This document shows, one piece after another, positions 32,183 through 40,038 of a DNA stretch of 43,120 nt. Origin of the DNA: an uncultured Prevotellaceae bacterium (lineage in GTDB: Bacteria > Bacteroidota > Bacteroidia > Bacteroidales > Bacteroidaceae); NCBI GenBank assembly GCA_902794405.1, contig CADBHI010000016.1, positions 1 to 43,120 on the forward strand. The letters run 5' to 3'. The position numbers and the translations under genes were made by a program. The notes under the pieces were generated by a model. The model worked only from the letters and a program-made list of their open reading frames with translations. It was not told the origin of the DNA and made no database searches. Each line of letters starts with the position of its first letter. Position 1 is the stretch's first letter.

Positions 32183-32747
32183 CAAATAATTCCCGACTTC
32201 GTGAAATGTTAATGGCTCTTTAACGTGAGTTTAACGTCCTATTGGCTGATTTTCTTATTTCTCGTAGAGAAAAGCTTCTGTAGGCTTCGTTTGTTGTTTG
32301 TAAATATAATTGGCAAAAATAACACGCCTCCGAACCATGCATTCTGGAAGAAGAAATTAAAGAAAAATGTTGCCGAAAGCAAAATATTTGACAAAAAGGA
32401 GCCGTCTGGGAGTTTGCCTGGACTAAACTATGAGTTTGCTCGGAGTAAACTATGAGTTTAGTCCGGGGAAACTATGAGTTAGCAAGGCTAAGTCATAGAG
32501 TTTTTTGGCGCGTTTCAGGTACTCTTCCGAGTAGCCATTTTCATAATCCTCTTAATATCAGCACATTGCTAACGGCTCATAACTTTCGTATTCCAAGGCC
32601 AACAGCCCGTTCTCCTCCGCGACGCGAGTTTTGAGCGTCGGTTTGTAAATAATCTTCCGAATAATCAAGCTATTAACAAAAACCCGACGTCAGACGACCC
32701 ACAACGCCACCTATTGTTAATCGAATCAGAATTCCATCCTTCGGGCC
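32183..32747. other. 565-base intergenic region between nadB and dacB
   Basis: The genes on either side diverge. No coding signal is seen. Apart from a five-unit 22-base repeat (32401-32509), the region is AT-rich with no tRNA or riboswitch fold that I can make out. Confidence 0.6.
32401..32488. repeat. Imperfect tandem repeat, 22-base period, four to five units
   Basis: Units start at 32401, 32423, 32445 and 32467, with a weaker fifth at 32489. The shared core is AAACTATGAGTTT followed by a variable GC-rich end such as GCTCGGA or GTCCGG. Same period as the repeat at 2265-2330. Confidence 0.7.
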
Positions 32748-32777
32748 TTGGTTATTCGGAAATATTTCGTAACTTTG
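32748..32777 (+). promoter_or_regulatory. Promoter of dacB
   Basis: TTG (32748-32750), 19 bases, TAACTTTG (32770-32777): an excellent match. The ATG follows eight bases later, so the transcript has almost no leader. Confidence 0.72.
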
Positions 32778-32785
32778 CAGGCAGA

Positions 32786-34009
32786 ATGAGAACAATTCAA
32801 ATCCTTATACTCTATCTTTGCCTCTGCCTGCCCAAAGCAGAAGCGCAAAACTATGCCACTTACGTCGACGTTCCCGCCGACTACCCAACGTGGCCCCAAA
32901 TGCTGAAAGCACGGTTAGACACCATCCTGACGGACCCGCTGTTGCAGACGTCGCAGTTAGGACTGATGGTGTATGACCTGACGGATGACTCCACGCTCTA
33001 CACCTACGGACACCGTCAGACGTTGCGGCCAGCCTCGACCATGAAGTTGCTGACCGCCATTACGGCTATCGAGACTCTGGGAGCCGACTATCAGTTGAAG
33101 ACCTCGCTCTACCATACGGGCACCGTCAGCAACGGCACCCTTTACGGCGACATCTACTGCGTGGGGGGCATGGACCCGCTGTTCGACCGCAGCGACATGA
33201 TAGCTTTCGTCAACAAACTGCGCCATCAGGGCATCGATACCATACGCGGTCAGGTGGTGGTCGACCTGTCATTCAAGGACGACGACCGCTTAGGTGAAGG
33301 CTGGTGTTGGGATGACGACAACCCCGTGCTGACGCCCCTACTCTACGACCGTCAGGACAACTTCGCCGAACAGCTGATTCGTGAGCTGCAGCGCGACGGC
33401 GTGGTCATCATCGATATGGTGGACTTCTCCAATAGCAGAAGGGGTAAAAGCCAGAACAGCCGCAGCTATGTGGCCAGTCGCAGCCATAGCCTTGCCGAGC
33501 TGCTGGTGCCCATGATGAAGGAAAGCGACAACCTCTATGCCGAGTCGCTGTTCTATCAGTTGGCGATAGCTGGCGGTAGCCGCTCCGCCACAGGCAAGCA
33601 AGCAGCCAATCAGGTGAAACGCATGATTCAGAAGGTGGCCCTGCGCCCCAACGACTACAAGGTGGCCGACGGGTCGGGCCTGTCGCTCTACAACTACGTG
33701 TCGGCAGAACTGGAAGTGAGACTGCTGCGCTATGCGTGGCGACACAAGGAGATCTACGACCTGCTGCTGCCGTCGCTACCCATTGCCGGATTGGACGGTA
33801 CGCTGAAAAGCCGCATGTATCCAGGCCCTGCTGCCGGCAATGTACAGGCCAAGACGGGCACGCTGACGGGCATCTCTTCGTTGGCTGGCTACTGCACGGC
33901 CTCCAACGGCCATCGGCTGGCCTTCTGTATCATCAACCAAGGTATCATGCGTATGGCCGACGGTCGCGGATTCCAGGATCGGGTCTGCCGGGCCTTGTGT
34001 GAGAGGTGA
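32786..34009 (+). CDS. dacB: D-alanyl-D-alanine carboxypeptidase/endopeptidase (PBP4, S13 family)
   Basis: 407 residues from the ATG at 32786; the open frame runs further up to 32714 but crosses the promoter. A signal peptide (MRTIQILILYLCLCLPKAEA) leads to the enzyme. The three penicillin-binding motifs are present: STMK with Ser84 and Lys87, SDN at 247-249, and KTG at 356-358 (VQAKTGTLTG). PBP4 enzymes trim or cleave peptidoglycan side chains in the periplasm. A large insertion typical of S13 enzymes is between the first two motifs (VGGMDPLFDRSDM, GWCWDDDNPVLTPLLYD). It opens a plus-strand series of envelope genes; the mscS-type gene follows after 39 bases. Confidence 0.92.
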   Translation: MRTIQILILYLCLCLPKAEAQNYATYVDVPADYPTWPQMLKARLDTILTDPLLQTSQLGLMVYDLTDDSTLYTYGHRQTLRPASTMKLLTAITAIETLGADYQLKTSLYHTGTVSNGTLYGDIYCVGGMDPLFDRSDMIAFVNKLRHQGIDTIRGQVVVDLSFKDDDRLGEGWCWDDDNPVLTPLLYDRQDNFAEQLIRELQRDGVVIIDMVDFSNSRRGKSQNSRSYVASRSHSLAELLVPMMKESDNLYAESLFYQLAIAGGSRSATGKQAANQVKRMIQKVALRPNDYKVADGSGLSLYNYVSAELEVRLLRYAWRHKEIYDLLLPSLPIAGLDGTLKSRMYPGPAAGNVQAKTGTLTGISSLAGYCTASNGHRLAFCIINQGIMRMADGRGFQDRVCRALCER

Positions 34010-34048
34010 GAAGCCAGAGGACATCGTGGAAATTAAAGAACGAAAGAT

Positions 34049-35170
34049 ATGGAAACAATCGCAAACTATGTAAGAGAATTGGTGACGCTCTGTGGCATTC
34101 CTGCCAACGCAGCGCCCTACGCCATCCACGCGGCAATGGTCATCGTGGCCATCCTGCTGTCAGCTGCCGCCGGACTGTTGTGTCGCAAGCTGATTGTGCC
34201 GATAGTGCAGAAAGTGACGGCCCGCACAGATGCCAAGTGGGACGACATCGTGTTCAGCAAGGAAGTGTTGCTGTCGGCCAGCAGCATCGTGCCTGCCATC
34301 GTCATCTGGGTACTGCTGCCCATGACGTTCTACGAGTACCCAACCGTACGTGAGGTCCTGGCCCGCCTGACGGCCATCTACATTACGGTCATGACGGTAC
34401 GCACCATCATCGTCATCATCAACTCGCTGCACAAGCTGGGAACCGGGCCGCGTACCGCACGCCAGCAGTATCTCTATACCATCAGCAGCGTGCTCAAGAT
34501 TATCATCATCTTCATCGCAGCCATCGTGGTCATCGCCATCATCATCGGCAAAGACCCGTCGGTACTGCTCACAGGACTCGGTGCTGCCTCGGCCATCCTC
34601 ATGCTGGCCTTCCAGGACACCATCAAAGGCTTGGTGGCAGGCATCCGACTGACGTCGAACGACATGCTGCACATCGGCGACTGGATTACCGTTCCCTCTA
34701 CGGAGGCCGACGGCACGGTCGAGGACATCACGCTGACAATGGTCAGGGTGCGCAACTTCGACAACACCATCGTGACGCTGACGCCCCAGACACTCGTCGA
34801 CGGCTCGTTCAAGAACTGGCTCGGCATGCAGCAGCGCGAGGGACGTAAGCAGAGCCGCAAGCTCTACGTCGATTTCCGCAGCATCACCACCGAGGAGGAT
34901 GACAACGGCAAGCCAACTACCAACGTCACCCGCTTCCGCCGCCATATCGAGGAATGGCTCGCCAAGCATCCGGCCGTTCTCCACGACAGAAACATCCTGG
35001 CCCGCCAGGCCGAAGCCACCCAGAGCGGCTGCTGCATAGAGATCATATTCTGGCTCAGGGCTCAGGACATCATGGACTACGAGCACGACACCAGCGACAT
35101 CATCGAGTATATCATCGCGGCTGCCAACGACTACGGACTCCGCATCTATCAGCAATTCCCGGAACAGTAA
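34049..35170 (+). CDS. MscS-family mechanosensitive ion channel
   Basis: 373 residues. Several membrane segments are visible in the first half (about 24-45, 75-95, 110-130, 150-172). They are followed by the pore-lining helix rich in Gly and Ala (VLLTGLGAASAILMLAFQDT) and the MscS beta domain (MLHIGDWITVPSTEADGTVE, then VRVRNFDNTIVTLTPQTLV, FKNWLGM). The soluble end has the alpha/beta fold. Length and layout fit the YbdG/YnaI-like small-conductance branch. It opens under membrane tension at hypo-osmotic shock. It is 39 bases after dacB and three bases before the PagL-like gene, and is probably in one operon with both. Confidence 0.9.
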   Translation: METIANYVRELVTLCGIPANAAPYAIHAAMVIVAILLSAAAGLLCRKLIVPIVQKVTARTDAKWDDIVFSKEVLLSASSIVPAIVIWVLLPMTFYEYPTVREVLARLTAIYITVMTVRTIIVIINSLHKLGTGPRTARQQYLYTISSVLKIIIIFIAAIVVIAIIIGKDPSVLLTGLGAASAILMLAFQDTIKGLVAGIRLTSNDMLHIGDWITVPSTEADGTVEDITLTMVRVRNFDNTIVTLTPQTLVDGSFKNWLGMQQREGRKQSRKLYVDFRSITTEEDDNGKPTTNVTRFRRHIEEWLAKHPAVLHDRNILARQAEATQSGCCIEIIFWLRAQDIMDYEHDTSDIIEYIIAAANDYGLRIYQQFPEQ

Positions 35171-35173
35171 CCC

Positions 35174-36427
35174 ATGAACCACCGCCGAAGCTGCACCCTC
35201 GCCCTCTGCCTGCTGGTCGCCCTGACAGTATCGTCCGCTCCCGCTGGTTCCCCCAGCGGGGTTGATTCCGTCTCCGCTAAGCCTCGTCATTGGGGCGCCG
35301 CCGTGCAGCTGCACCCCAACTGGCAGCTGCCAATCGACGAGTGGGTGCGCGACTGGCTCTACGACAAGGAGGCTTTTGCCGCCAGCATCGAAGCCACCCG
35401 CTCAGCACTTCCCGCCGACAGCTCGGCCATTGATGCAGACTTCGGCTACCCAACCATAGCCATTGGTCTGCGCTACGGCGACAACCACCGTGTGACCCTC
35501 CAAAAGCCACGCACCAAGGACTACTATTCACATCTGGGCAACACGCTGTCGCTCTACGGCAGCTTTGCCAGACCATTCTTCCGTACCCGACATTGGGAGG
35601 CCGACTACACCTTAGGACTCGGCATTGGCTACAACTCGCTCTACTACAACAAAACCGACGATATCGACAATGAGCTCATCGGCTCCGCGTTCCTTATCTA
35701 CTTCAACGCCGGCCTCCACCTGACTTGGCACCCCGTGCCGGAATGGGGCATCAAGGGTGGAGTGGAGTACTGCCACCACAGCAACGGCGCTCTGGCCCGA
35801 CCAAACAAAGGCGCCAATTCGTTGGGACCGTCGCTGAGCCTTGTCTATACGCCCTATTACGAGGCCGTCAGCAAGCGGCAGGCGTGGAAACGTCCCCCGG
35901 CTGAGAAGTACACCTATTTAGATATATCCTTAGGCATAGGCGGCAAAACGCTGCTCGAAGACTGGCACCGCACGCAGTCGCTGCCCAAGTCAGACCCCGA
36001 CTACTGTACTGAGGATTTCACCTTCTACATGGCCTACTCGCTCCACGCCAAGCTGATGCGACGCTATGCACGCCGATGGGCTTCGGGCATTAGTGCCGAC
36101 CTCTTCTATGGCAGCTATGCCGACCACGTGAAGGACCTTGACGAACGTGCCAAACGCAACGTGGCCCATAGCCCCTGGTCGGTCGGAGTGTCGGCCAGTC
36201 ACTCGGTGTTCTACCACAACGCATCGCTCCAGATGACCCTGGGCTATTACCTCTACCGCGAAATGGGCTTCAGCGCCAAAGACATAGAAAAACCCTACTA
36301 CGAGCGCATCGGTCTCTTTTACACCCTGCCCTCGCTCCACGACCTGACGTTGGGTGTCAGCTTGAACGCCCATATGACGAAGGCCGACTTCACCGAATTA
36401 GTCATCAGTTATCCCATCAAACTATAA
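35174..36427 (+). CDS. PagL-like lipid A 3-O-deacylase (acyloxyacyl hydrolase), outer membrane
   Basis: 417 residues with a signal peptide (MNHRRSCTLALCLLVALTVSS). PagL enzymes remove an acyl chain from lipid A in the outer membrane. The active-site strand is EYCHHSNGALARPNKGANSLG, where His201 and Ser203 fit the family's H-x-S pair. Other barrel strands (PTIAIGLRYGDNHRV, GLGIGYNSLYY, AGLHLTWHPVPEWGIKGG) are visible. The protein is longer than the classical PagL (about 190 residues) and has a longer N-terminal region, as in Bacteroidetes versions. A palindromic element codes for the stretch just after the signal peptide (see 35240-35260). It lies three bases after the mscS-type gene and five before serB. 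Confidence 0.82.
   Translation: MNHRRSCTLALCLLVALTVSSAPAGSPSGVDSVSAKPRHWGAAVQLHPNWQLPIDEWVRDWLYDKEAFAASIEATRSALPADSSAIDADFGYPTIAIGLRYGDNHRVTLQKPRTKDYYSHLGNTLSLYGSFARPFFRTRHWEADYTLGLGIGYNSLYYNKTDDIDNELIGSAFLIYFNAGLHLTWHPVPEWGIKGGVEYCHHSNGALARPNKGANSLGPSLSLVYTPYYEAVSKRQAWKRPPAEKYTYLDISLGIGGKTLLEDWHRTQSLPKSDPDYCTEDFTFYMAYSLHAKLMRRYARRWASGISADLFYGSYADHVKDLDERAKRNVAHSPWSVGVSASHSVFYHNASLQMTLGYYLYREMGFSAKDIEKPYYERIGLFYTLPSLHDLTLGVSLNAHMTKADFTELVISYPIKL
35240..35260. repeat. In-frame palindrome with TTCCC loop, inside the PagL-like gene
   Basis: Arms CCCGCTGG and CCAGCGGG (8 bp, perfect) around the loop TTCCC. It codes for PAGSPSG just after the signal peptide. The same design with different, compensating arms occurs in purN. 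Confidence 0.72.
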
Positions 36428-36432
36428 CACGC

Positions 36433-37674
36433 ATGGAACAAACGAATAGAAAAGAGCAGATTCTCGTCCGCATTACTGGTCAGGACCGTCCCGGCCTGAC
36501 GGCGGCTGTCATGGGCATACTGGCCAAGTATGATGCACAAATTCTTGACATCGGACAGGCCGACATCCACTCCACCCTGTCATTAGGCATACTGATCCGC
36601 ATGGACGACACCCACTCCGGACAGGTGATGAAGGAACTGCTGTTCAAGGCTACCGAGCTACAGGTCAACATCGGCTTCTCGCCCATCGGCGACGATGAGT
36701 ACGAGGACTGGGTGGGCCATCAAGGCAAGAACCGCTACATCCTGATGGTCATGGGGCGTGAGCTGGAAGCCCGACAGATAGAAGCTGCCACCCGCGTCAT
36801 TGCCGACCAGGGATTCAATATCGACGCCATCCGTCGCATGACGGGCCGCAAGAGCATCAAGAACCCCGCCAAGCATATCCGGGCCTGCATCGAGTTCTCG
36901 CTACGCGGCGAGCCACAAGACCGTCAGGAGATGCAGCGCCAGCTGATGAAGCTGTCGAGCGAGATGGAGATCGACTTCTCGTTCCAGCGTGACGACATGT
37001 TCCGTCGCATGCGACGCCTCATCTGTTTCGATATGGACTCCACGCTTATCCAGACGGAGTGCATCGACGAGCTGGCCGAGCGCAACGGCGTTGGCGACCA
37101 GGTGAGAGCCATTACCGAGAGTGCCATGCGTGGAGAGATTGACTTCAAGGAGAGCTTCACCCGTCGTGTCTCGCTACTCAAGGGACTCGACGTCAGCGTC
37201 ATGCAGGACATTGCCGAGCACCTGCCCATTACCGAGGGTGCCGACCGACTGATGACCATCCTCAAGCGCTGTGGCTACAAGATTGCCATCCTTAGCGGTG
37301 GCTTCACCTATTTCGGCGAATACCTGCAACGCCGCTACGGCATCGACTACGTCTATGCCAACGAGCTCGAGATAGGCGATGACGGCAAACTCACCGGCCG
37401 CTATGTCGGCGAAATCGTCGACGGCCATCGAAAGGCAGAACTGCTCAAGCTCATTGCTCAGGTGGAGAAGGTGAACCTGGCACAGACCATTGCCGTGGGC
37501 GACGGCGCCAACGACCTGCCGATGATCAGCGAAGCCGGCCTCGGCATCGCCTTCCACGCCAAGCCCCGCGTCGTGGCCAACGCCAAGCAGAGCATCAACA
37601 CCATCGGCCTCGACGGCGTGCTCTACTTCCTCGGCTTCAAGGACAGCTATCTCGGCGACCAGGGCAAAATGTAA
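36433..37674 (+). CDS. serB: Phosphoserine phosphatase with N-terminal ACT domains
   Basis: 413 residues. The final step of serine synthesis: phosphoserine to serine and phosphate. The first part has ACT-type regulatory folds (LVRITGQDRPGLTAAVMGILA, then YILMVMGRELEARQIEAAT), which usually bind amino acids. The catalytic half has the HAD signature FDMDSTLI (Asp200, Asp202), GGFTYFGEYL for the second motif, and VGDGANDLPMISEAGLGIAFHAKP for the last. Serine feedback inhibition is known for the family, not shown here. It sits between the PagL-like gene and mutY, five bases after the former. Confidence 0.94.
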   Translation: MEQTNRKEQILVRITGQDRPGLTAAVMGILAKYDAQILDIGQADIHSTLSLGILIRMDDTHSGQVMKELLFKATELQVNIGFSPIGDDEYEDWVGHQGKNRYILMVMGRELEARQIEAATRVIADQGFNIDAIRRMTGRKSIKNPAKHIRACIEFSLRGEPQDRQEMQRQLMKLSSEMEIDFSFQRDDMFRRMRRLICFDMDSTLIQTECIDELAERNGVGDQVRAITESAMRGEIDFKESFTRRVSLLKGLDVSVMQDIAEHLPITEGADRLMTILKRCGYKIAILSGGFTYFGEYLQRRYGIDYVYANELEIGDDGKLTGRYVGEIVDGHRKAELLKLIAQVEKVNLAQTIAVGDGANDLPMISEAGLGIAFHAKPRVVANAKQSINTIGLDGVLYFLGFKDSYLGDQGKM

Positions 37675-37678
37675 CTCT

Positions 37679-37714
37679 CCCCATTAGCCCCATTAACCCC
37701 ATTAGCCCCATCAA
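37679..37714. repeat. Four tandem 9-base repeats in the serB-mutY gap
   Basis: Units CCCCATTAG, CCCCATTAA, CCCCATTAG and CCCCATCAA at 37679, 37688, 37697 and 37706. They fill nearly all of the gap and reach to five bases before the mutY ATG at 37719. Confidence 0.85.
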
Positions 37715-37718
37715 AAAA

Positions 37719-38759
37719 ATGTCCGCCTTCCCTCTTACCCTCCTCCACTGGTTCCGCGAAAACGGCCGCGACCTGCCCTGGCGGCAGACCCGCGACCCTT
37801 ACGCCATCTGGCTCTCGGAGATTATCCTCCAGCAGACTCAGGTGAAGCAGGGCTGGGACTACTGGCTTCGCTTCATGCGCCGTTGGCCTACGGTAACCGA
37901 CCTCGCCAACGCCACCGAAGACGAAGTGCTCCGCGAATGGCAGGGATTAGGCTACTACAGCCGGGCCCGCAACCTGCATGCCGCCGCCCGCCAAATCACC
38001 GTGGGTGGTGGTTTCCCCACCACGTTTGACGGCATCCGCGCCCTGAAAGGCGTAGGCGACTACACAGCCGCCGCCATCGGGAGCTTTGCTTTCGGACTGC
38101 CCGTAGCAGTAGTCGATGGCAACGTCTACCGCGTATTGGCCCGCCACTTCGGCATCGACACACCGATTAACACCACAGAGGGCAAGAAGGTGTTCGCGGC
38201 AATGGCACAGGAGCTGTTGCCCGCGACTGAAGCCTCAGACTATAACCAGGCCATCATGGACTTTGGCGCCATGCAATGTACGCCACAGTCGCCCCATTGT
38301 GACACCTGTCCGCTGGCCGAGACCTGCATAGCCTTCCGCGAAGGCCGCACCAGCGACCTGCCCGTCAAGCTGCGCAAGCTGAAAGTCAAGGAGCGCCGAC
38401 TCACCTACATATATATAAGGTGTAAGGGCATGACTGCCATTCACCGCCGCCAACCCGGCGACATCTGGCAGGGATTATGGGAGCCCTGGCTCACAGAAGA
38501 AGTCCCGTCTGGCGCTGTACTACTGTGCCAAAACGTCAAGCACGTCCTCACCCACCGCGTCCTCTACGCCGACTTCTACCTCTATGAAACCAACGAGCGC
38601 CCACCGTTACCCGCCGACTACCTGTGGATACAGGAGGCCGACATCGACAACTACGCCGTACCAAGACTCATTGAAATCCTGCTATCTTCTTTAACTTCTC
38701 TCGCTCGGCGCCTTGCGACGCTTTGCTTGCAAAGAACTTCTTTAACTTCTAAACAATGA
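37719..38759 (+). CDS. mutY: A/G-specific adenine DNA glycosylase
   Basis: 346 residues. MutY removes adenine mispaired with 8-oxoguanine. Motifs: WLSEIILQQTQVKQG (catalytic Glu), the helix-hairpin-helix ALKGVGDYTAAAIGSFAF, VVDGNVYRVLAR (catalytic Asp), and the iron-sulfur loop CTPQSPHCDTCPLAETC (C-x6-C-x2-C-x5-C). The C-terminal NUDIX-like domain recognises 8-oxoG. The last 25 or so residues (SSLTSLARRLATLCLQRTSL) come from a repeat element in the gene's 3' end, so the normal C-terminus may be changed. The stop overlaps the purN ATG by four bases (ATGA). Confidence 0.94.
   Translation: MSAFPLTLLHWFRENGRDLPWRQTRDPYAIWLSEIILQQTQVKQGWDYWLRFMRRWPTVTDLANATEDEVLREWQGLGYYSRARNLHAAARQITVGGGFPTTFDGIRALKGVGDYTAAAIGSFAFGLPVAVVDGNVYRVLARHFGIDTPINTTEGKKVFAAMAQELLPATEASDYNQAIMDFGAMQCTPQSPHCDTCPLAETCIAFREGRTSDLPVKLRKLKVKERRLTYIYIRCKGMTAIHRRQPGDIWQGLWEPWLTEEVPSGAVLLCQNVKHVLTHRVLYADFYLYETNERPPLPADYLWIQEADIDNYAVPRLIEILLSSLTSLARRLATLCLQRTSLTSKQ
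38686..38750. repeat. Element with 14-base direct repeats at the 3' end of mutY
   Basis: CTTCTTTAACTTCT occurs at 38686-38699 and again at 38737-38750. The 37 bases between hold GC-rich sequence and the short palindrome CTTTGC-TT-GCAAAG (38721-38734). The whole is in frame with mutY and ends six bases before the purN ATG. Confidence 0.78.
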
Positions 38760-39361
38760 TCAACATAGCCATCTTCGTATCAGGCAGCGGCACCAACTGC
38801 GAAAACCTGATTCACTACTTCTCCACCCCCGAGTGCCAGCAGGTTCCCCCTGCTGGAAAATCCGTCAACGCGGCCCTCGTCGTCAGCAACAAGCCCGACG
38901 CACAGGCCCTGGAACGGGCCCAACAGCTCGGCGTGCCCACAGCCGTCGTCACCAAACCGGAACTCAACGATGCCAACGTCATGCTGCCGCTCATGCAGCA
39001 ATACCACATCCAGTTCATCGTGTTGGCAGGCTTTCTGCCGCTCATCCCGCAGTTCCTGCTCGACGCCTTCCCACGCCGCATCGTCAACCTCCACCCTGCC
39101 CTACTGCCGAAATACGGCGGCAAAGGCATGTGGGGCCACCATGTACACGAGGCCGTGAAGGCTGCCGGAGAAACAGAAACAGGCATGACCGTCCATTGGG
39201 TCACGCCTGTTGTCGATAGCGGTGAGATTATTGCCCAGTACCGCTGTGCCATCTCTCCAGACGACACCGTCGACGACATCGCCGAGAAGGAGCATCAATT
39301 AGAAATGAAGTACTTCCCGAAAGTCATCGAACAAGTGCTCAATACTCTGGATGAGAAGTAA
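38756..39361 (+). CDS. purN: Phosphoribosylglycinamide formyltransferase
   Basis: 201 residues. PurN uses 10-formyltetrahydrofolate to formylate glycinamide ribonucleotide, the third step of purine synthesis. Family stretches: IAIFVSGSGTNCENLI at the start, FIVLAGFLPLIPQFLLDAF, RIVNLHPALLPKYGGKGMWG (active-site Asn and His), and TVHWVTPVVDSGEIIAQ with the conserved Asp. About nine residues (PECQQVPPAGKSV) are inserted before VALVVSNK-like ALVVSNKPDA and come from a hairpin element. The start overlaps mutY's stop. The last codons form a perfect palindrome with the end of the convergent gene. Confidence 0.95.
   Translation: MINIAIFVSGSGTNCENLIHYFSTPECQQVPPAGKSVNAALVVSNKPDAQALERAQQLGVPTAVVTKPELNDANVMLPLMQQYHIQFIVLAGFLPLIPQFLLDAFPRRIVNLHPALLPKYGGKGMWGHHVHEAVKAAGETETGMTVHWVTPVVDSGEIIAQYRCAISPDDTVDDIAEKEHQLEMKYFPKVIEQVLNTLDEK
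38836..38856. repeat. In-frame palindrome with TTCCC loop, inside purN
   Basis: Arms CCAGCAGG and CCTGCTGG (8 bp, perfect) around TTCCC. It codes for CQQVPPAG, an insertion that most PurN proteins lack. Confidence 0.75.
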
Positions 39362-39363
39362 GC

Positions 39364-40038
39364 TTACTTCTGGCTCATGGTGAACTGGATGTAGGTGCCG
39401 CTCATCCATGCGCAGCAACCTGTCTCATCGGGTACATAGCACTCAAACGAAACGGCAGTAGCAGCGAAGTCGGTCGGTACATAGTCGATGAGATAGACCT
39501 CAAGCAGATACTTGACTGCCACGTCAGCATCCTCGTCCTCAACGACACGCACGCCGATGTAAGCCTCATCGTTTTCACTCTTGCTGTTAGCCGAGAAGTC
39601 ACGGTTCACACCCTTCACCTTCAGCAATGTGAGGTCAATGGGCTGCATGTCTTTAAGCGTCCATGTGCCAGCCACGGTATAGGTGGCCTCGCCGATGAAG
39701 AAGTTCTTCAGTTCTGACTGAAGGTTGGGGATGATCTTGCCATCGGCAATCGTCAACTCGTCTTCAGCATTGAAAGCGGGGAACTTGCCTGCGGGATAGT
39801 CGTCGGCCGCACCCCACGAGGCACCCATATAGTCGGCATCGGTGTCGAGTTTCTTCATCTTCCACTCGCCTTCAATAGAAGGAGTATTGTCGTAGGCCTC
39901 GATATAGTCGAGCTCGGCAGCGGGAATGTCGATGACCTCGCCACCAACCTTATAGATTTTAACACCCTGTGCACTGACAGTCGAGGCACAGAAGAATGTA
40001 GCCATGAGGGCTACACAGGAAAGTATAATCTTTTTCAT
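39364..40038 (-). CDS. Exported protein of unknown function, last gene of the SusC/SusD operon
   Basis: 224 residues with a signal peptide (MKKIILSCVALMATFFCASTVSA). The mature part opens QGVKIYKVGGEVIDIPAAELDYIEAYD, a pattern often found at the start of small secreted Bacteroidales proteins. A strand-rich body of lipocalin-like feel follows (IEGEWKMKKLDTDADYMG, then YTVAGTWTLKDMQPIDLTLLKV). No enzyme motif is visible. Four bases overlap with the upstream gene, so it is translated with the 158-residue protein. With SusC and SusD upstream, it is likely a surface or periplasmic helper for the same substrate; that is inference. Confidence 0.65.
   Translation of the reverse strand: MKKIILSCVALMATFFCASTVSAQGVKIYKVGGEVIDIPAAELDYIEAYDNTPSIEGEWKMKKLDTDADYMGASWGAADDYPAGKFPAFNAEDELTIADGKIIPNLQSELKNFFIGEATYTVAGTWTLKDMQPIDLTLLKVKGVNRDFSANSKSENDEAYIGVRVVEDEDADVAVKYLLEVYLIDYVPTDFAATAVSFECYVPDETGCCAWMSGTYIQFTMSQK

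Noticed and set aside
34160-35314. 384-residue minus-strand frame opposite the MscS-type channel gene
   Set aside because: Shadow of the real channel gene; Asp/Gly-rich composition is an artefact of the reverse reading of GTC and GCC codons.
38005-38023. Hairpin GTGGTGG / CCACCAC around TTTCC in mutY as a third member of the TTCCC family
   Set aside because: MutY has its usual length here, so nothing seems inserted; the stem may be chance in a Gly-Gly codon run.
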